Part shown: piece by piece, positions 8,724 to 18,470 of the stretch | How positions within the stretch are numbered: the first letter of the stretch is position 1 | Layout: each line of letters begins with the position of its first letter | Origin: Acinetobacter sp. YWS30-1 | Lineage (GTDB): Bacteria; Pseudomonadota; Gammaproteobacteria; Pseudomonadales; Moraxellaceae | Direction of reading: 5' to 3' | Assembly (NCBI RefSeq): GCF_033558715.1 | Contig: NZ_CP114606.1 | Coordinates: 2,046,001-2,110,000, forward strand | DNA length: 64,000 bases | Notes under the pieces: model-generated | What the model was told of the DNA's origin: nothing | Database searches by the model: none | Seen by the model: the letters and a program-made list of their open reading frames with translations, nothing else | Position numbers and translations under genes: made by a program

Positions 8724-8921
8724 TTAATCTTTATTCTTTTTTGAGTTTTTCTCGTCTTCTTCGTCATCCCCATCAGGAATGGCGGCACCCACAACAGCCG
8801 CGGTCCCTTTGACCGCGTACTTTGTGGTTTTATAGGCAACTTTGGCAGGAACGGTCACTACTTTATGAATACAGCCCTGCAAAAATAAAACACATGCAAT
8901 GACTGCCAGAAATTTCATCAT
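8724..8921 (-). CDS. Small lipoprotein (NF038104-like)
   Basis: 65 residues. A short hydrophobic signal (MMKFLAVIACVLFLQGC) ends in a lipobox with acceptor Cys17 in LFLQGC. The mature part is tiny, has a central Ala/Val/Gly segment (KGTAAVVGAAIP) and ends in a highly charged tail (DGDDEEDEKNSKKNKD). I believe this is the small Acinetobacter lipoprotein family named NF038104, from memory. It sits 18 bases after era and 11 bases before recO on the same strand, so it is cotranscribed. Function unknown. The first two codons are both ATG; either could be the start. Confidence 0.8.
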   Translation of the reverse strand: MMKFLAVIACVLFLQGCIHKVVTVPAKVAYKTTKYAVKGTAAVVGAAIPDGDDEEDEKNSKKNKD

Positions 8922-8939
8922 GATCCGTTCCCGTCCAAT

Positions 8940-9968
8940 TTAAATGTCGCTATAACCTAGACTTTTCAGTGCCCGCTCATCATCAGACCAGCCGCCTTTG
9001 ACTTTCACCCAAAGCGTTAGCATGATTTTCTGCTCGAACATTTTTTCCATGTCGACACGAGCATCCATACCGATTTTTTTCAGCTTGGAGCCTTTTTCAC
9101 CAATCACAATGGCTTTCTGGCCAGCACGATCAACGAAAATGGTGGCATCAATATAAGTACATGCCGGCTTCATACGACCTGTTTTTTCATTCAGGGTCGG
9201 CTCTTCAGTTTTGAAAGATTCGATCTGAACAGTTAAATCGTATGGCAGTTCTTCGCCTAACTGACGCATGATCTTTTCACGGATAATTTCAGAGGCCAGG
9301 AAACGCTCTGAACGATCGGTAAGCTGATCCAGTGAATACAGTGGTGGCTGGAATGGCAGATACTTGGCAATCGTATCGCGTAAGTGTTCGAGGTTGGCAC
9401 CACGAAGTGCAGACACCGGTACGATTTCAGCAAAGTTCATCAGTTTGGCACGTTCACGAATCAGCGGTAAGGCCTCATTCTTGTTCTCGAACGTGTCCAG
9501 CTTGTTGATCACCAGAATCACTGGCATATCCGCATTTTTTAATTTTTCCAGAACAAGCTCGTCGTTCTGGGTCCATTTCTGTGCATCAACAACAAACAGC
9601 ACCAGGTTCACGTCACGCAATGCAGAGTGCGCAGCTCGGTTCATCATTTTATTGATGGCACGCACTTCTTTCTTATGCATCCCCGGTGTATCAACAAATA
9701 CCGCCTGAGACTTTTCACGTGAATCAATCCCTACGATTTTATGACGTGTGGTTTGTGGTTTACGTGAAGTAATTGAAAGTTTCTGGCCCAGTAAGTGGTT
9801 CATCAAGGTCGATTTACCCACGTTTGGACGTCCGACAATCGCCACGAAACCGCTACGATAATCAGAAGGAATTTCAGTACCCTGTGCACTGAAAAATTGA
9901 CTAATCAAGTCATTGCTGTCGCTTTGCGACTCGTGATCAGCATCAATGTGATCGGAATGAGTAGTCAT
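8940..9968 (-). CDS. era: GTPase Era
   Basis: 342 residues. Era is an essential GTPase that binds the 3' end of 16S rRNA and helps mature the 30S subunit. Visible are G1 GRPNVGKST, G3 DTPGMHKKE, G4 NKLD and a C-terminal KH domain with VIGEKGSKLKKIGMDARVDMEKM. The N-terminus carries an extra acidic leader of about 35 residues (THSDHIDADHESQSDSND) before the G domain, longer than E. coli Era. Its ATG overlaps the rnc stop codon by one base (TAATG), indicating translational coupling of rnc and era. Confidence 0.96.
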   Translation of the reverse strand: MTTHSDHIDADHESQSDSNDLISQFFSAQGTEIPSDYRSGFVAIVGRPNVGKSTLMNHLLGQKLSITSRKPQTTRHKIVGIDSREKSQAVFVDTPGMHKKEVRAINKMMNRAAHSALRDVNLVLFVVDAQKWTQNDELVLEKLKNADMPVILVINKLDTFENKNEALPLIRERAKLMNFAEIVPVSALRGANLEHLRDTIAKYLPFQPPLYSLDQLTDRSERFLASEIIREKIMRQLGEELPYDLTVQIESFKTEEPTLNEKTGRMKPACTYIDATIFVDRAGQKAIVIGEKGSKLKKIGMDARVDMEKMFEQKIMLTLWVKVKGGWSDDERALKSLGYSDI

Positions 9969-10678
9969 TAAGACTTATGCTCCAAATGTTTTAAAATATC
10001 TGCCGCAACCGCCTGTTCAGCGAATCGTCGGCTTGAACCTTCACCGGCCATGACCGGCAAGCCTTCTACCTGGCATTCCACTTTGAAATGCTGGTTCGGG
10101 GCATCACCCTGAATATCTACAACCTCGTAAACTGGGAGAGGTTTTTTACGTGCTTGTAAATATTCCTGTAGGCGTGATTTAGGGTCTTTCAGCTGGTCAG
10201 TTGGCTCTATATTGTCTAAATACGGCTCGTACCATTTTAGCACAATTGCCTGTAATACAGTGAGATCACCGCAATCCACATAGATCGCACCAATGATAGC
10301 TTCGACCGTATCCGCAAGTATAGACTCACGATGATGACCACCCGATTTCAGCTCACCCGTACTAAGAATCAGGTTCTGATTCAATTTTAGATCATTGGCA
10401 ATTTTCCCTAACGCTTCCTGTCGGACAAGAGTCGCACGCATACGCGTCAGACGCCCCTCATTTTCCTGCGGGTAAGCAGTAAAGAGATAATTGGCTATGA
10501 TCATCCCTAAAAGAGAATCGCCTAGAAATTCTAGGCGTTCATAGTTGTGTTTATGACTGACTGAACGATGGGTCAATGCCAATTTTAACAGATCAGCTTG
10601 TTTAAACTGATAGCCGATCCGTTTGGCAAGACGCTCATCATTTAGTTTTGACTGTGCTTTGATCAAAATCTTTCTCAA
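9968..10678 (-). CDS. rnc: Ribonuclease III
   Basis: 236 residues at most. It cleaves double-stranded RNA, including the 30S rRNA precursor. The signature ERLEFLGDSLLGMIIANYLF and the catalytic DTVEAIIGAIYVD helix form the nuclease domain; a C-terminal dsRNA-binding domain follows (PKSRLQEYLQARKK to the end). No ATG is available: the start is a TTG, either at 10678 or four codons later at 10666, the latter having GAGAAAG upstream. The 5' end overlaps the preceding DUF4845 gene by up to 41 bases in another frame. Coupled to era downstream. Confidence 0.93.
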   Translation of the reverse strand: MRKILIKAQSKLNDERLAKRIGYQFKQADLLKLALTHRSVSHKHNYERLEFLGDSLLGMIIANYLFTAYPQENEGRLTRMRATLVRQEALGKIANDLKLNQNLILSTGELKSGGHHRESILADTVEAIIGAIYVDCGDLTVLQAIVLKWYEPYLDNIEPTDQLKDPKSRLQEYLQARKKPLPVYEVVDIQGDAPNQHFKVECQVEGLPVMAGEGSSRRFAEQAVAADILKHLEHKS

Positions 10679-11009
10679 ACTTCATCACTAAATCGATATT
10701 CATTATAAAATTCTTGCGAATTTCATAATTCTTGTGCACTTGTAAACCATCAGTGTTGGTTACCTTGGCAATTTCATCAAATTTCAGATCGCGAATATTG
10801 TTCATTTCTAAACGCTGACCCATCTGTTGACGAAATTTTTCTGGCGCAATATTTGCCGGAGAACTCTTTAAAAGTTCCTCAATCTGATTGTCCACCATAC
10901 GATCATCAAAGTATGGCCCCCACACTGCAATCGCCACTTTGGCAAGAAAAGCAAACCCCACGATTGCAAATAAAATTCCAATATACGAAGCACCTTGTTG
11001 ATGTTTCAT
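10638..11009 (-). CDS. DUF4845 domain inner-membrane protein
   Basis: 123 residues. One N-terminal membrane helix (about residues 8-30, ASYIGILFAIVGFAFLAKVAIAVWGPYF) is followed by a predicted periplasmic domain. The GASYIGILFAIVGF start, pilin-like in look, matches the DUF4845 family, which in many proteobacteria sits exactly here between lepB and rnc. Function unknown; the conserved place suggests a link to secretion or signal peptidase. It overlaps rnc and follows lepB by 24 bases. Confidence 0.85.
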   Translation of the reverse strand: MKHQQGASYIGILFAIVGFAFLAKVAIAVWGPYFDDRMVDNQIEELLKSSPANIAPEKFRQQMGQRLEMNNIRDLKFDEIAKVTNTDGLQVHKNYEIRKNFIMNIDLVMKFEKDFDQSTVKTK

Positions 11010-11033
11010 TTTTTATTTTCCTGACTGAAATAA

Positions 11034-11861
11034 TTAATCGATTATTCCGTTTCGACTAAACGATGGCAGTTTAAAGCCAGGTTCTTTATGCATCCAGATA
11101 TAGAATGCGCGACCTGTTAAGTTTTCTTCCGGAACAAAGCCCCAGAAACGACTGTCAGCACTTTGATCGCGATTATCCCCCATCGCAAAGTAATGACCTT
11201 CTGGAACTTTCACTTCCCAATATAAACCATTTTCAGTTGAAAACTTACCATTTTCTATATAGTTAAGGAATGGAGCCTGACGAGCTACATTGACTCCTTC
11301 CAGCTCACGCATAGTGAAGGTATGTTCGCCAATGGTTTCTTTATGATAAATCGAATTTGGCGTGTCCAGGCGATCTTTTTCACGACTGAATTCTACTGGA
11401 ACTTTTGCTACCTTCTTACCATTAATAGTTAACTGGCCATGATCATAAACAATATGATCACCTGGCAAACCAATTACACGTTTGATATAGCTAATCGTTG
11501 GTTGTGGCGGATAGCGAAAGACCACGACATCACCACGTTCCGGACTACCTGTATCCAGAATTTTTGTATTTACAATCGGTAATTTCACACCATAGTCAAA
11601 TTTATTGACCAAGATAAAATCACCAGTTTCCAGCGTTGGAACCATAGAGTCTGATGGAATATTGAAAGGTTCGTACAGAAAAGAACGCAATACTAAAACA
11701 ACGGCTAAAACCGGCCAGAAATCATAAGCCCAGGTAATAATGAAGTTTTCATTGCCCTTGCCTTTGGTCTGTCGTTGTTTCAGTACAAACTTATCCAGCA
11801 ACCAGACCGCGACGAAAAATAAAGTCGCAGGAACAAGAATCAAATTAAAATCAAAATCCAT
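11034..11861 (-). CDS. lepB: Signal peptidase I
   Basis: 275 residues. It cleaves Sec and Tat signal peptides at the periplasmic face of the inner membrane. Two N-terminal membrane helices (about 6-22 and 44-62) are followed by the catalytic domain. The Ser/Lys dyad is Ser72 in IPSDSMVPTL and Lys127 in SYIKRVIGLPGD. The MGDNRDQSADSRFWGFVP box is intact. It lies 21 bases after lepA in the same orientation, the standard lepA-lepB pair. Confidence 0.97.
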   Translation of the reverse strand: MDFDFNLILVPATLFFVAVWLLDKFVLKQRQTKGKGNENFIITWAYDFWPVLAVVLVLRSFLYEPFNIPSDSMVPTLETGDFILVNKFDYGVKLPIVNTKILDTGSPERGDVVVFRYPPQPTISYIKRVIGLPGDHIVYDHGQLTINGKKVAKVPVEFSREKDRLDTPNSIYHKETIGEHTFTMRELEGVNVARQAPFLNYIENGKFSTENGLYWEVKVPEGHYFAMGDNRDQSADSRFWGFVPEENLTGRAFYIWMHKEPGFKLPSFSRNGIID

Positions 11862-11882
11862 GGGCTTATTATCCTTATAGTA

Positions 11883-13700
11883 TTAGCGTTCGACTTTCAG
11901 TACAGCTAAGAACGCTTCTTGTGGAATTTCAACACTACCCACCTGTTTCATACGTTTCTTACCTTCTTTCTGTTTTGCAAGAAGTTTCTTCTTACGTGAT
12001 ACGTCACCACCATAACATTTTGCCAATACGTTTTTACGCATTGCTTTTACAGTAGAACGGGCAATAATTTGCGCACCAATAGCCGCCTGAATTGCCACAT
12101 CAAACATCTGACGAGGAATCAGGTCTTTCATTTTTTCAACCAGTGCAATTCCACGGTGACGTGCATCCTGGCGATGGCAAATCATTGCTAAAGCATCGAC
12201 TTTTTCACCATTGATCAGGACATCCACTTTCACCAGTGATGAACTTTCAAAACGCACAAAGTTGTAATCTAGTGACGCAAAACCACGTGAACAAGATTTC
12301 AATTTATCAAAGAAATCCATCACCACTTCGGCCATTGGAATTTCAAAAGTAACAGAGACCTGATTCGCCATGAACTTCATGTCTTTCTGTACACCACGGC
12401 GCTCAATACATAGGGTCATGACATTACCCAGGTATTCCTGTGGCACGAGGATATGACACTCTGCAATTGGTTCACGCAGGTCTTCAACAGTTGAGCCATC
12501 TGGCATTTTTGACGGGCTATCGATGTAAATGGTATTGCCATTTTTCATCACTGCTTCATAAATTACCGTTGGTGCTGAAGAGATCAAATCCAGATCGTAT
12601 TCACGTTCCAGACGCTCCTGTACGATCTCCATGTGCAGCATACCTAAGAAGCCACAGCGGAAACCGAAGCCTAGAGCATCAGAACTTTCTGGTTCGAAGA
12701 ACAGCGCAGAGTCATTGATTTGCAGTTTATGCAATGCTTCACGGAAAGGTTCAAAATCACTGGAATCGATTGGGAACAGGCCCGCATAGACCTGTGGTTT
12801 TACTTTTTTGAAACCAGGTAATGTTGGAACTTCTGGAGTAGTTGCCAGTGTAATGGTATCACCCACTGGTGCACCAAAAATGTCTTTAATACCGGCAATT
12901 ACGAAACCAACTTCACCCGCTTCAAGAATATCGGTTTCAGTATGCTTCGGATTGAAAATACCGACTGAAGTGATGATATGTGTCTGACCCGTCGATTTCA
13001 CCAGCATCTTGTCGCCTTTGCGAACACGCCCCTGTTTCACACGAACTAGAGATACCACGCCCAAGTAGTTATCGAACCATGAGTCAATAATCAACGCTTG
13101 CAGCGGTGCATCACGTTCACCTGTTGGTGCAGGAATGACATTCACCAGCGTTTCAAGTACACCTTCAATACCTAGGCCAGTTTTTGCTGAACAGGTCGGT
13201 GCTTCAGTCGCTTCAATCCCGATAATATCTTCAATTTCCTGAATTACACGTTCGGGTTCAGCCTGTGGCAAGTCAATCTTGTTCAGTACTGGTAAAACTT
13301 CCAGACCCTGCTCAATCGCGGTATAGCAGTTTGCTACAGACTGCGCTTCTACCCCTTGCGCTGCATCCACAACGAGAAGTGCACCTTCACAGGCCGCTAA
13401 AGAACGTGAAACTTCATAAGAGAAATCCACGTGTCCCGGGGTATCAATGAAGTTCAACTGATACTCTTGACCATTTGGATGGGTATAGTACAAGGTGACC
13501 GAAGCCGCTTTGATGGTAATCCCACGTTCGCGTTCAAGTTCCATAGAATCAAGAACTTGAGCCTGCATTTCACGATCCTGCAAACCACCACAAGTTTGAA
13601 TAAAACGGTCTGCCAGAGTCGATTTACCGTGGTCAATATGCGCAATAATCGAGAAGTTACGAATGTTTTTAATATCAACAGATTTTTTAGCTTGCGCCAT
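11883..13700 (-). CDS. lepA: Elongation factor 4 (LepA)
   Basis: 605 residues. A ribosome-dependent GTPase that affects translation under stress and 30S biogenesis. The N-terminal G domain shows [26 protein letters not shown] and [16 protein letters not shown]-like domains follow, and the C-terminal domain unique to LepA ends [22 protein letters not shown]. It is the first gene of the minus-strand block reaching to miaE. Length matches the family. Confidence 0.98.
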   Translation of the reverse strand: MAQAKKSVDIKNIRNFSIIAHIDHGKSTLADRFIQTCGGLQDREMQAQVLDSMELERERGITIKAASVTLYYTHPNGQEYQLNFIDTPGHVDFSYEVSRSLAACEGALLVVDAAQGVEAQSVANCYTAIEQGLEVLPVLNKIDLPQAEPERVIQEIEDIIGIEATEAPTCSAKTGLGIEGVLETLVNVIPAPTGERDAPLQALIIDSWFDNYLGVVSLVRVKQGRVRKGDKMLVKSTGQTHIITSVGIFNPKHTETDILEAGEVGFVIAGIKDIFGAPVGDTITLATTPEVPTLPGFKKVKPQVYAGLFPIDSSDFEPFREALHKLQINDSALFFEPESSDALGFGFRCGFLGMLHMEIVQERLEREYDLDLISSAPTVIYEAVMKNGNTIYIDSPSKMPDGSTVEDLREPIAECHILVPQEYLGNVMTLCIERRGVQKDMKFMANQVSVTFEIPMAEVVMDFFDKLKSCSRGFASLDYNFVRFESSSLVKVDVLINGEKVDALAMICHRQDARHRGIALVEKMKDLIPRQMFDVAIQAAIGAQIIARSTVKAMRKNVLAKCYGGDVSRKKKLLAKQKEGKKRMKQVGSVEIPQEAFLAVLKVER

Positions 13701-13958
13701 GGGCTACCTTGAGAAAAAAACGCGCCATGCAATTTAAAAAGTCATTGCATAACAAAAGCCGAATAGAAATTGCCGAGGATTATAGCAGAATGGAGATACA
13801 GAAAAAGAATTATCTTTCTTCTCTCTTAGCTGTCTTAAGCACATGACCAGTTTCTTCTTATTTTTCTTTTCCTCAGCTTTTTCTTAGAAACAGCTTGTTA
13901 AATGGGCTGCTTCCTATTTAGTAGCTGCCTTCTATTCGATCTCGATATCATCACCTTA

Positions 13959-14477
13959 TTAGATTGATTCTTCTCTTATTGCCTTTGCTTCTTCACTCAA
14001 ATATAAAGTAGAAAAATCATAAGGGTTAATACTGTCTGAGAGGGGCTGATAAGCTTGGGTAAAACTTGGCGACATACGCTTCGGGCGACCCGACGCAATT
14101 TCGATACAAGCCCACTGCGTGCTACCGGTAAATAGGACATTCTGATCCTGTGGACGATAAAAAGCATACTGTCTGAATGAATATAAGGCATTCAAATCAC
14201 TTAACCAGGTTCGTAGAATCAGCTCATCCCCTTCAAATGCCGCCTTGCGATACTGGACATGATGTTCAACTGCAACCATGGCATGTTTAAGTTGCAGATA
14301 CTCATTTAAACCGAGTCCTAATTGCTCGATATGGGCCGAGGCCACATCCTGCATCCACTGCACATAAATGACGTTATTCACATGTCCTAGACGATCAATA
14401 TGTTCAGGATGTACCTTTAAAACTTGGTCAAAAATACCAGTCACTTTTCTCTTATCCTTTATCGCAATTTTTTCCAT
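13959..14477 (-). CDS. Acyl-CoA thioesterase, 4HBT/hotdog type
   Basis: 172 residues. The hotdog signature HPEHIDRLGHVNNVIYVQWMQDVASAHIEQLG sits near residues 22-53; in the 4-hydroxybenzoyl-CoA thioesterase family the Asp in this segment is catalytic (here the DRLGHVNN motif). It would hydrolyse a fatty or aromatic acyl-CoA in the cytosol. A charged N-terminal stretch MEKIAIKDKRKVTG precedes the domain. It is a single gene between lepA and degP, with long gaps on the lepA side. Substrate unknown. Confidence 0.83.
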   Translation of the reverse strand: MEKIAIKDKRKVTGIFDQVLKVHPEHIDRLGHVNNVIYVQWMQDVASAHIEQLGLGLNEYLQLKHAMVAVEHHVQYRKAAFEGDELILRTWLSDLNALYSFRQYAFYRPQDQNVLFTGSTQWACIEIASGRPKRMSPSFTQAYQPLSDSINPYDFSTLYLSEEAKAIREESI

Positions 14478-14514
14478 GTACAGAGTCTACAGAAATTATG
14501 CCTCGGGTAAATTG

Positions 14515-14546
14515 CGAAAAATAAAAAACCGCCTATACAAGCGGTC
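14515..14546 (-). terminator. Terminator of the DegP-type protease gene
   Basis: On the minus strand an ACCGC/GCGGT stem with an 8-base loop is followed by TTTTTTATTTTT, 23 bases after the stop codon at 14569. Confidence 0.8.
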
Positions 14547-14568
14547 CTTTATTGAAGATTCATTTATT

Positions 14569-15954
14569 TTATGAAATGCGCATCCCGACAATGGCACGTT
14601 GACCCTGACGAATCAGACCGACACGAGCAACACTACCTTTTTTCAAATCTGCCACAGCTTCCACAAACTGGTTACTGTTCAAGATTGCTTTACCATTGAT
14701 TTGAGTCACGACATCATTTGGCATAATCCGTGCCTGAGCTGCGATTCCGTCTCTACGGACGTCCTGAATCACTACACCACCCTTAATCTCTAAACGCTCT
14801 TTTTCAGCCGGGCTTAATTCCCGAATAGTAACGCCTAATACCGGACCTTTATTTGGCTGAGCCTGGTTACCTGCTTTGGCTGGCGTTTCATCTGGTGCAG
14901 TCGTGAGTGTTGCATTGATACTACGACGTTTATCATCACGTAATACTTCTAACTGGATCTGCTGTTTAGGCGCAGAACGGTTCAAATAGTTCAGCAACTG
15001 GCTAGTGCGTGAAATATCAGTACCATTGTATTTTAAAATCACATCACCGGCTTGCAGACCCGCTTTAGCCGCTGGCGAGTTTGGTGCCACCTGGGTAATT
15101 AAAGAACCTTCTGGCTTAGATAATTTATAAGATTCAGCCAAAGTACGGTCGATATCTTGCAGGCTTACACCCAGATAAGAACGGGTCACTTTACCATCAC
15201 GTTTCAGCTGGTCAGCCACTTCCATAGCGACATCAATGGGAATCGAAAATGACAGGCCCATATAACCGCCAGTACCACTGAAGATTCGTGAGTTCACCCC
15301 AACCACTTCACCGCGCTGGTTAAATAGCGGTCCACCCGAGTTACCTGGATTCAGGGCCACATCAGTCTGAATAAATGGGACTGCGGTTTCGCCCATCATA
15401 TTACGCATCTTGGCACTGACAATCCCGGCAGAAGCGGAGTAGTCAAAACCAAAAGGTGAACCGATTGCTAATACGGGTTCACCTACACGTAATTTATCGA
15501 CATCACCAGTACGCAGTTCCGGGAAACCTGAACCATTGACTTTCAACAAAGCGACGTCGGTACGCTCGTCGCTTCCCACGACTGTCGCATCAATTTCCCG
15601 ACGATCATTCAAGGTAATTGTCACTTTAGACGCATCTTCAACTACGTGGTGGTTGGTCAGCAGATAACCATCCTTACTAATGAAGAAGGCACTCCCATAT
15701 CCGGTTTTTTCCTGCGGTACACGTGGCTGCGGAATAATCACCTGATTACCAAAGAAACGGCGTAAAATTTCAGGAACCTGTTGTTGCAAGAGCTCTTCTT
15801 CGCTCATTTTCTTGACAACACTCACACTGACAACTGCCGGACTGACCTGATCAACCAGGTTAGAAAAATCGACGGGTGTTACTGCCTGTAACTGAGCAGC
15901 ACTCATGGTAACAGTCGCTGCAAATAATCCTTTTTTTAAATCCAGAATTTTCAT
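14569..15954 (-). CDS. DegP/HtrA family periplasmic serine protease
   Basis: 461 residues. An N-terminal signal peptide (to about AQLQA, residue 24) sends it to the periplasm, where such proteins degrade or chaperone misfolded envelope proteins. The catalytic triad is His103 (TNHHVVEDA), Asp133 (ERTDVALLK) and Ser206 (NPGNSGGPLFN). Two PDZ domains follow, at about 265-350 (YLGVSLQDIDRTLAES) and 375-461 (VLGVTIRELSPAEKE). Two PDZ domains make it DegP/MucD-like rather than DegS. It stands alone and ends at a strong terminator. Confidence 0.94.
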   Translation of the reverse strand: MKILDLKKGLFAATVTMSAAQLQAVTPVDFSNLVDQVSPAVVSVSVVKKMSEEELLQQQVPEILRRFFGNQVIIPQPRVPQEKTGYGSAFFISKDGYLLTNHHVVEDASKVTITLNDRREIDATVVGSDERTDVALLKVNGSGFPELRTGDVDKLRVGEPVLAIGSPFGFDYSASAGIVSAKMRNMMGETAVPFIQTDVALNPGNSGGPLFNQRGEVVGVNSRIFSGTGGYMGLSFSIPIDVAMEVADQLKRDGKVTRSYLGVSLQDIDRTLAESYKLSKPEGSLITQVAPNSPAAKAGLQAGDVILKYNGTDISRTSQLLNYLNRSAPKQQIQLEVLRDDKRRSINATLTTAPDETPAKAGNQAQPNKGPVLGVTIRELSPAEKERLEIKGGVVIQDVRRDGIAAQARIMPNDVVTQINGKAILNSNQFVEAVADLKKGSVARVGLIRQGQRAIVGMRIS

Positions 15955-16136
15955 ATAAATTATTCACCCAAATTGTTGATAAATTTATGTAAATAGGTTT
16001 TATCACAAACTTCATATATTTTAAGTAACAATATGTTCGAAAGCTTGAATGTTGGCAACCTTTAATTTTTCTAAAGCATTAAGTTAAAGCTTTTATTAAT
16101 TTTTTTCATCAATAAATGAGCACTTAAACGCTTGCC

Positions 16137-16148
16137 TTTTGTACAAAA
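16137..16148. promoter_or_regulatory. 12-bp palindrome upstream of nadB
   Basis: TTTTGTACAAAA, a perfect palindrome 36 bases before the nadB start, within an AT-rich region likely to hold the promoter. It could be a repressor site; no regulator is assigned. Confidence 0.3.
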
Positions 16149-16184
16149 AAGCGCTCTGATTAACGGACTTTTTTCAATTAGCTG

Positions 16185-17819
16185 ATGGACATGTCTAATT
16201 TTCCCCTTACCCATCATTTTGACGTGATCATTGTGGGCAGTGGTGGTGCCGGTCTTAGTCTAGCACTTTCTTTGCCTGAACATTTTAATATTGCAGTTCT
16301 TGCCAAATCCACCCTGACCGATGCCAGTACCTATTATGCACAAGGCGGCGTTGCAGCCGTACTGGATGAGACAGACTCGATTGAACAGCATATTGATGAC
16401 ACCATGATTGCAGGTGTACATCTGTGTGAAATGGATGCGGTGAAGCAGACGGTTGAAGGTGGTAAGCCTTCGGTGGATTTTCTGCTGAAACACGGCGTCC
16501 AATTTACCCTGGATGAGCAGGAACAATTACATTTGACCCGTGAAGGCGGCCATTCACAGCGCCGAATCATTCACGCAGCTGATGCGACTGGGCGTGCCAT
16601 TTCTACCACGTTGGTACAGCGCGCTCAGGAAAAAGAAAATATTACCATCTTTGAAAATTACATTGCGATCGACCTGATCTGCTCACAAAAACTGGGCTTA
16701 GATGGTGAAAATCGCGCCTTAGGTTTATATGCACTCAATGAAGCAAGTGCACAAGTCCACACTTTCTTAGCACCCTTTACTGCTCTGGCTTGTGGCGGTG
16801 CGATGAAAGCTTATCTTTATACCTCGAACCCTGATATCGCGACCGGTGATGGGATTGCGATGGCTTATCGTGCCGGTTGCCGGGTTGCCAATATGGAATT
16901 CAACCAGTTCCATCCGACCTGTTTATATCATCCACAAGCCCGTTCATTCCTGATTACAGAAGCTATGCGTGGTGAAGGCGCCTATTTACGCCTTCCTGAT
17001 GGTGAGCGCTTTATGCTGCGCTTTGATGAGCGAGCAGAACTGGCACCACGTGATATTGTGGCGCGTGCAATTGACTATGAGATTAAACGTCTGGGCATTC
17101 GTCATGTCTGGCTGGACATTACCCATAAAGATGAAGGCTTCATCAAGGAACATTTCCCGACCCTGTATGCACGTCTGCTAGAGCTTGGCATCGACATCAC
17201 CAAGGAAATGATTCCTGTGGTTCCTGCTGCGCATTATACCTGTGGTGGTGTGGTCGTAGATGAAAATAGCCAGACTGATATTGTCGGACTCTATGCCATT
17301 GGTGAAACGTCCTATACTGGCTTACATGGTGCTAACCGCATGGCCAGCAACTCACTTTTAGAATGTTTTGTGTATGGCATGAGTGCTGCCAAACATATTC
17401 AGGAAAATTTCAAGGCAGATCAAGCTATCCCTGAAGTACCAGAATGGGATGATTCTCAGGTGACCAATCCTGATGAAGATGTAGTTATTCTGCAAAACTG
17501 GGACGAGCTGCGTCAGACCATGTGGAACTATGTGGGTATCGTCCGCACGACTAAACGTCTAGAACGTGCCCTGCACCGGATTGAGATGTTAAAGAAAGAA
17601 ATTACCGAATACTATCAGGATTATCAGGTGAGCAAAAACTTGATCGAGCTGCGTAATCTGGTACTCGTTTCAGAGATGATTGTGCGTTGTGCCATGCAAC
17701 GTAAAGAATCCCGTGGCCTGCATTTCACCCTGGATTATCCAGAATTGTTGCCTGAACTACGTAAAACTGTACTAATTCCACCAAGTTTTGAAGTAGAAAC
17801 TCCTTTGGTGAATGCTTAA
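16185..17819 (+). CDS. nadB: L-aspartate oxidase
   Basis: 544 residues. It oxidises L-aspartate to iminoaspartate, the first step of de novo NAD synthesis, with FAD. The Rossmann motif [18 protein letters not shown] is at the N-terminus, and [38 protein letters not shown] segments and [20 protein letters not shown] are diagnostic and distinguish it from succinate dehydrogenase. The C-terminal helical domain is complete. Starts at 16185 or 16191 are both in frame and neither has a good ribosome binding site. The divergent neighbour is degP. A palindrome lies upstream. Confidence 0.95.
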   Translation: MDMSNFPLTHHFDVIIVGSGGAGLSLALSLPEHFNIAVLAKSTLTDASTYYAQGGVAAVLDETDSIEQHIDDTMIAGVHLCEMDAVKQTVEGGKPSVDFLLKHGVQFTLDEQEQLHLTREGGHSQRRIIHAADATGRAISTTLVQRAQEKENITIFENYIAIDLICSQKLGLDGENRALGLYALNEASAQVHTFLAPFTALACGGAMKAYLYTSNPDIATGDGIAMAYRAGCRVANMEFNQFHPTCLYHPQARSFLITEAMRGEGAYLRLPDGERFMLRFDERAELAPRDIVARAIDYEIKRLGIRHVWLDITHKDEGFIKEHFPTLYARLLELGIDITKEMIPVVPAAHYTCGGVVVDENSQTDIVGLYAIGETSYTGLHGANRMASNSLLECFVYGMSAAKHIQENFKADQAIPEVPEWDDSQVTNPDEDVVILQNWDELRQTMWNYVGIVRTTKRLERALHRIEMLKKEITEYYQDYQVSKNLIELRNLVLVSEMIVRCAMQRKESRGLHFTLDYPELLPELRKTVLIPPSFEVETPLVNA

Positions 17820-17828
17820 AGATATAAA

Positions 17829-17868
17829 TAAGGCAGATCATATTTTTAAATGTTATCTGCCTTTTCTT
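17829..17868 (+). terminator. Terminator of nadB
   Basis: AAGGCAGAT/ATCTGCCTT stem with a 16-base AT-rich loop, followed by TTTTCTTT. Confidence 0.75.
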
Positions 17869-17939
17869 TGGCTGTGATTTTTTTAAGTTTTTAGAATAAT
17901 CAGGTTATTTAAATAAAGCATATGATTTGTATGAGTTAA

Positions 17940-18383
17940 TCAGCATTTTAAGGAGTGTATGGGTTCTTTACGTGGTGGAACCGAATAGGTCGCTGTCACA
18001 TGGGCAACCGGCTCTTCCTGATCAATCGAATAAATCCAAACTTCTCCCACAATGAGCGCCTTCCCCACTTTCATCAATTTACTTTCCCCTCGCAGATCGA
18101 CTCCGCCTGAAGGTTTACGCAAAAAATTAATATTCAAGTTTGTGGTCACTGCTAGGCCAACCAGTCCAATCTCACCGAGAATGGCAATATATAAAGCCAG
18201 ATCAGCCAAGGTCATCATAGTAGGGCCAGATACCGTGCCGCCGGGACGTAATTCCTGCTCACTCACTCGATACAGTACGGTTGCACCCTGAGGCACTACA
18301 GCTTCGATCTGGCACTTTTCCAGGCTCTGTGGAAATTCCTGCTGTAAAAACTGGATGATTTCTTCTCTTGTACTTTTCATCAT
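17940..18383 (-). CDS. PaaI family hotdog thioesterase, second paralogue
   Basis: 147 residues. The hotdog core is visible as RPGGTVSGPTMMTLADLALYIAILGEIG and VTTNLNINFLRKPSGGVDLRGESKLMKVGKALIVGEVWIY. The conserved Gly-Gly and Asp positions match PaaI-type acyl-CoA thioesterases. Although the same length as the protein at 5026-5469, it is clearly diverged from it in sequence. It sits between nadB and tmk on the tmk strand, with an 87-base gap after tmk, so cotranscription with tmk is possible. Substrate unknown. Confidence 0.85.
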   Translation of the reverse strand: MMKSTREEIIQFLQQEFPQSLEKCQIEAVVPQGATVLYRVSEQELRPGGTVSGPTMMTLADLALYIAILGEIGLVGLAVTTNLNINFLRKPSGGVDLRGESKLMKVGKALIVGEVWIYSIDQEEPVAHVTATYSVPPRKEPIHSLKC

Positions 18384-18470
18384 GTTTTATCTTCCTGATT
18401 TATTCCAATATAGAGATTCTTCCTTGAAATAACTAGAGAAAAGTATGCCAAAAATATCTTTAGAATAAAA

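Noticed and set aside
13701..13958. Possible small gene between lepA and the thioesterase
   Set aside because: Only short frames without ribosome binding sites; T-rich minus-strand stretch.
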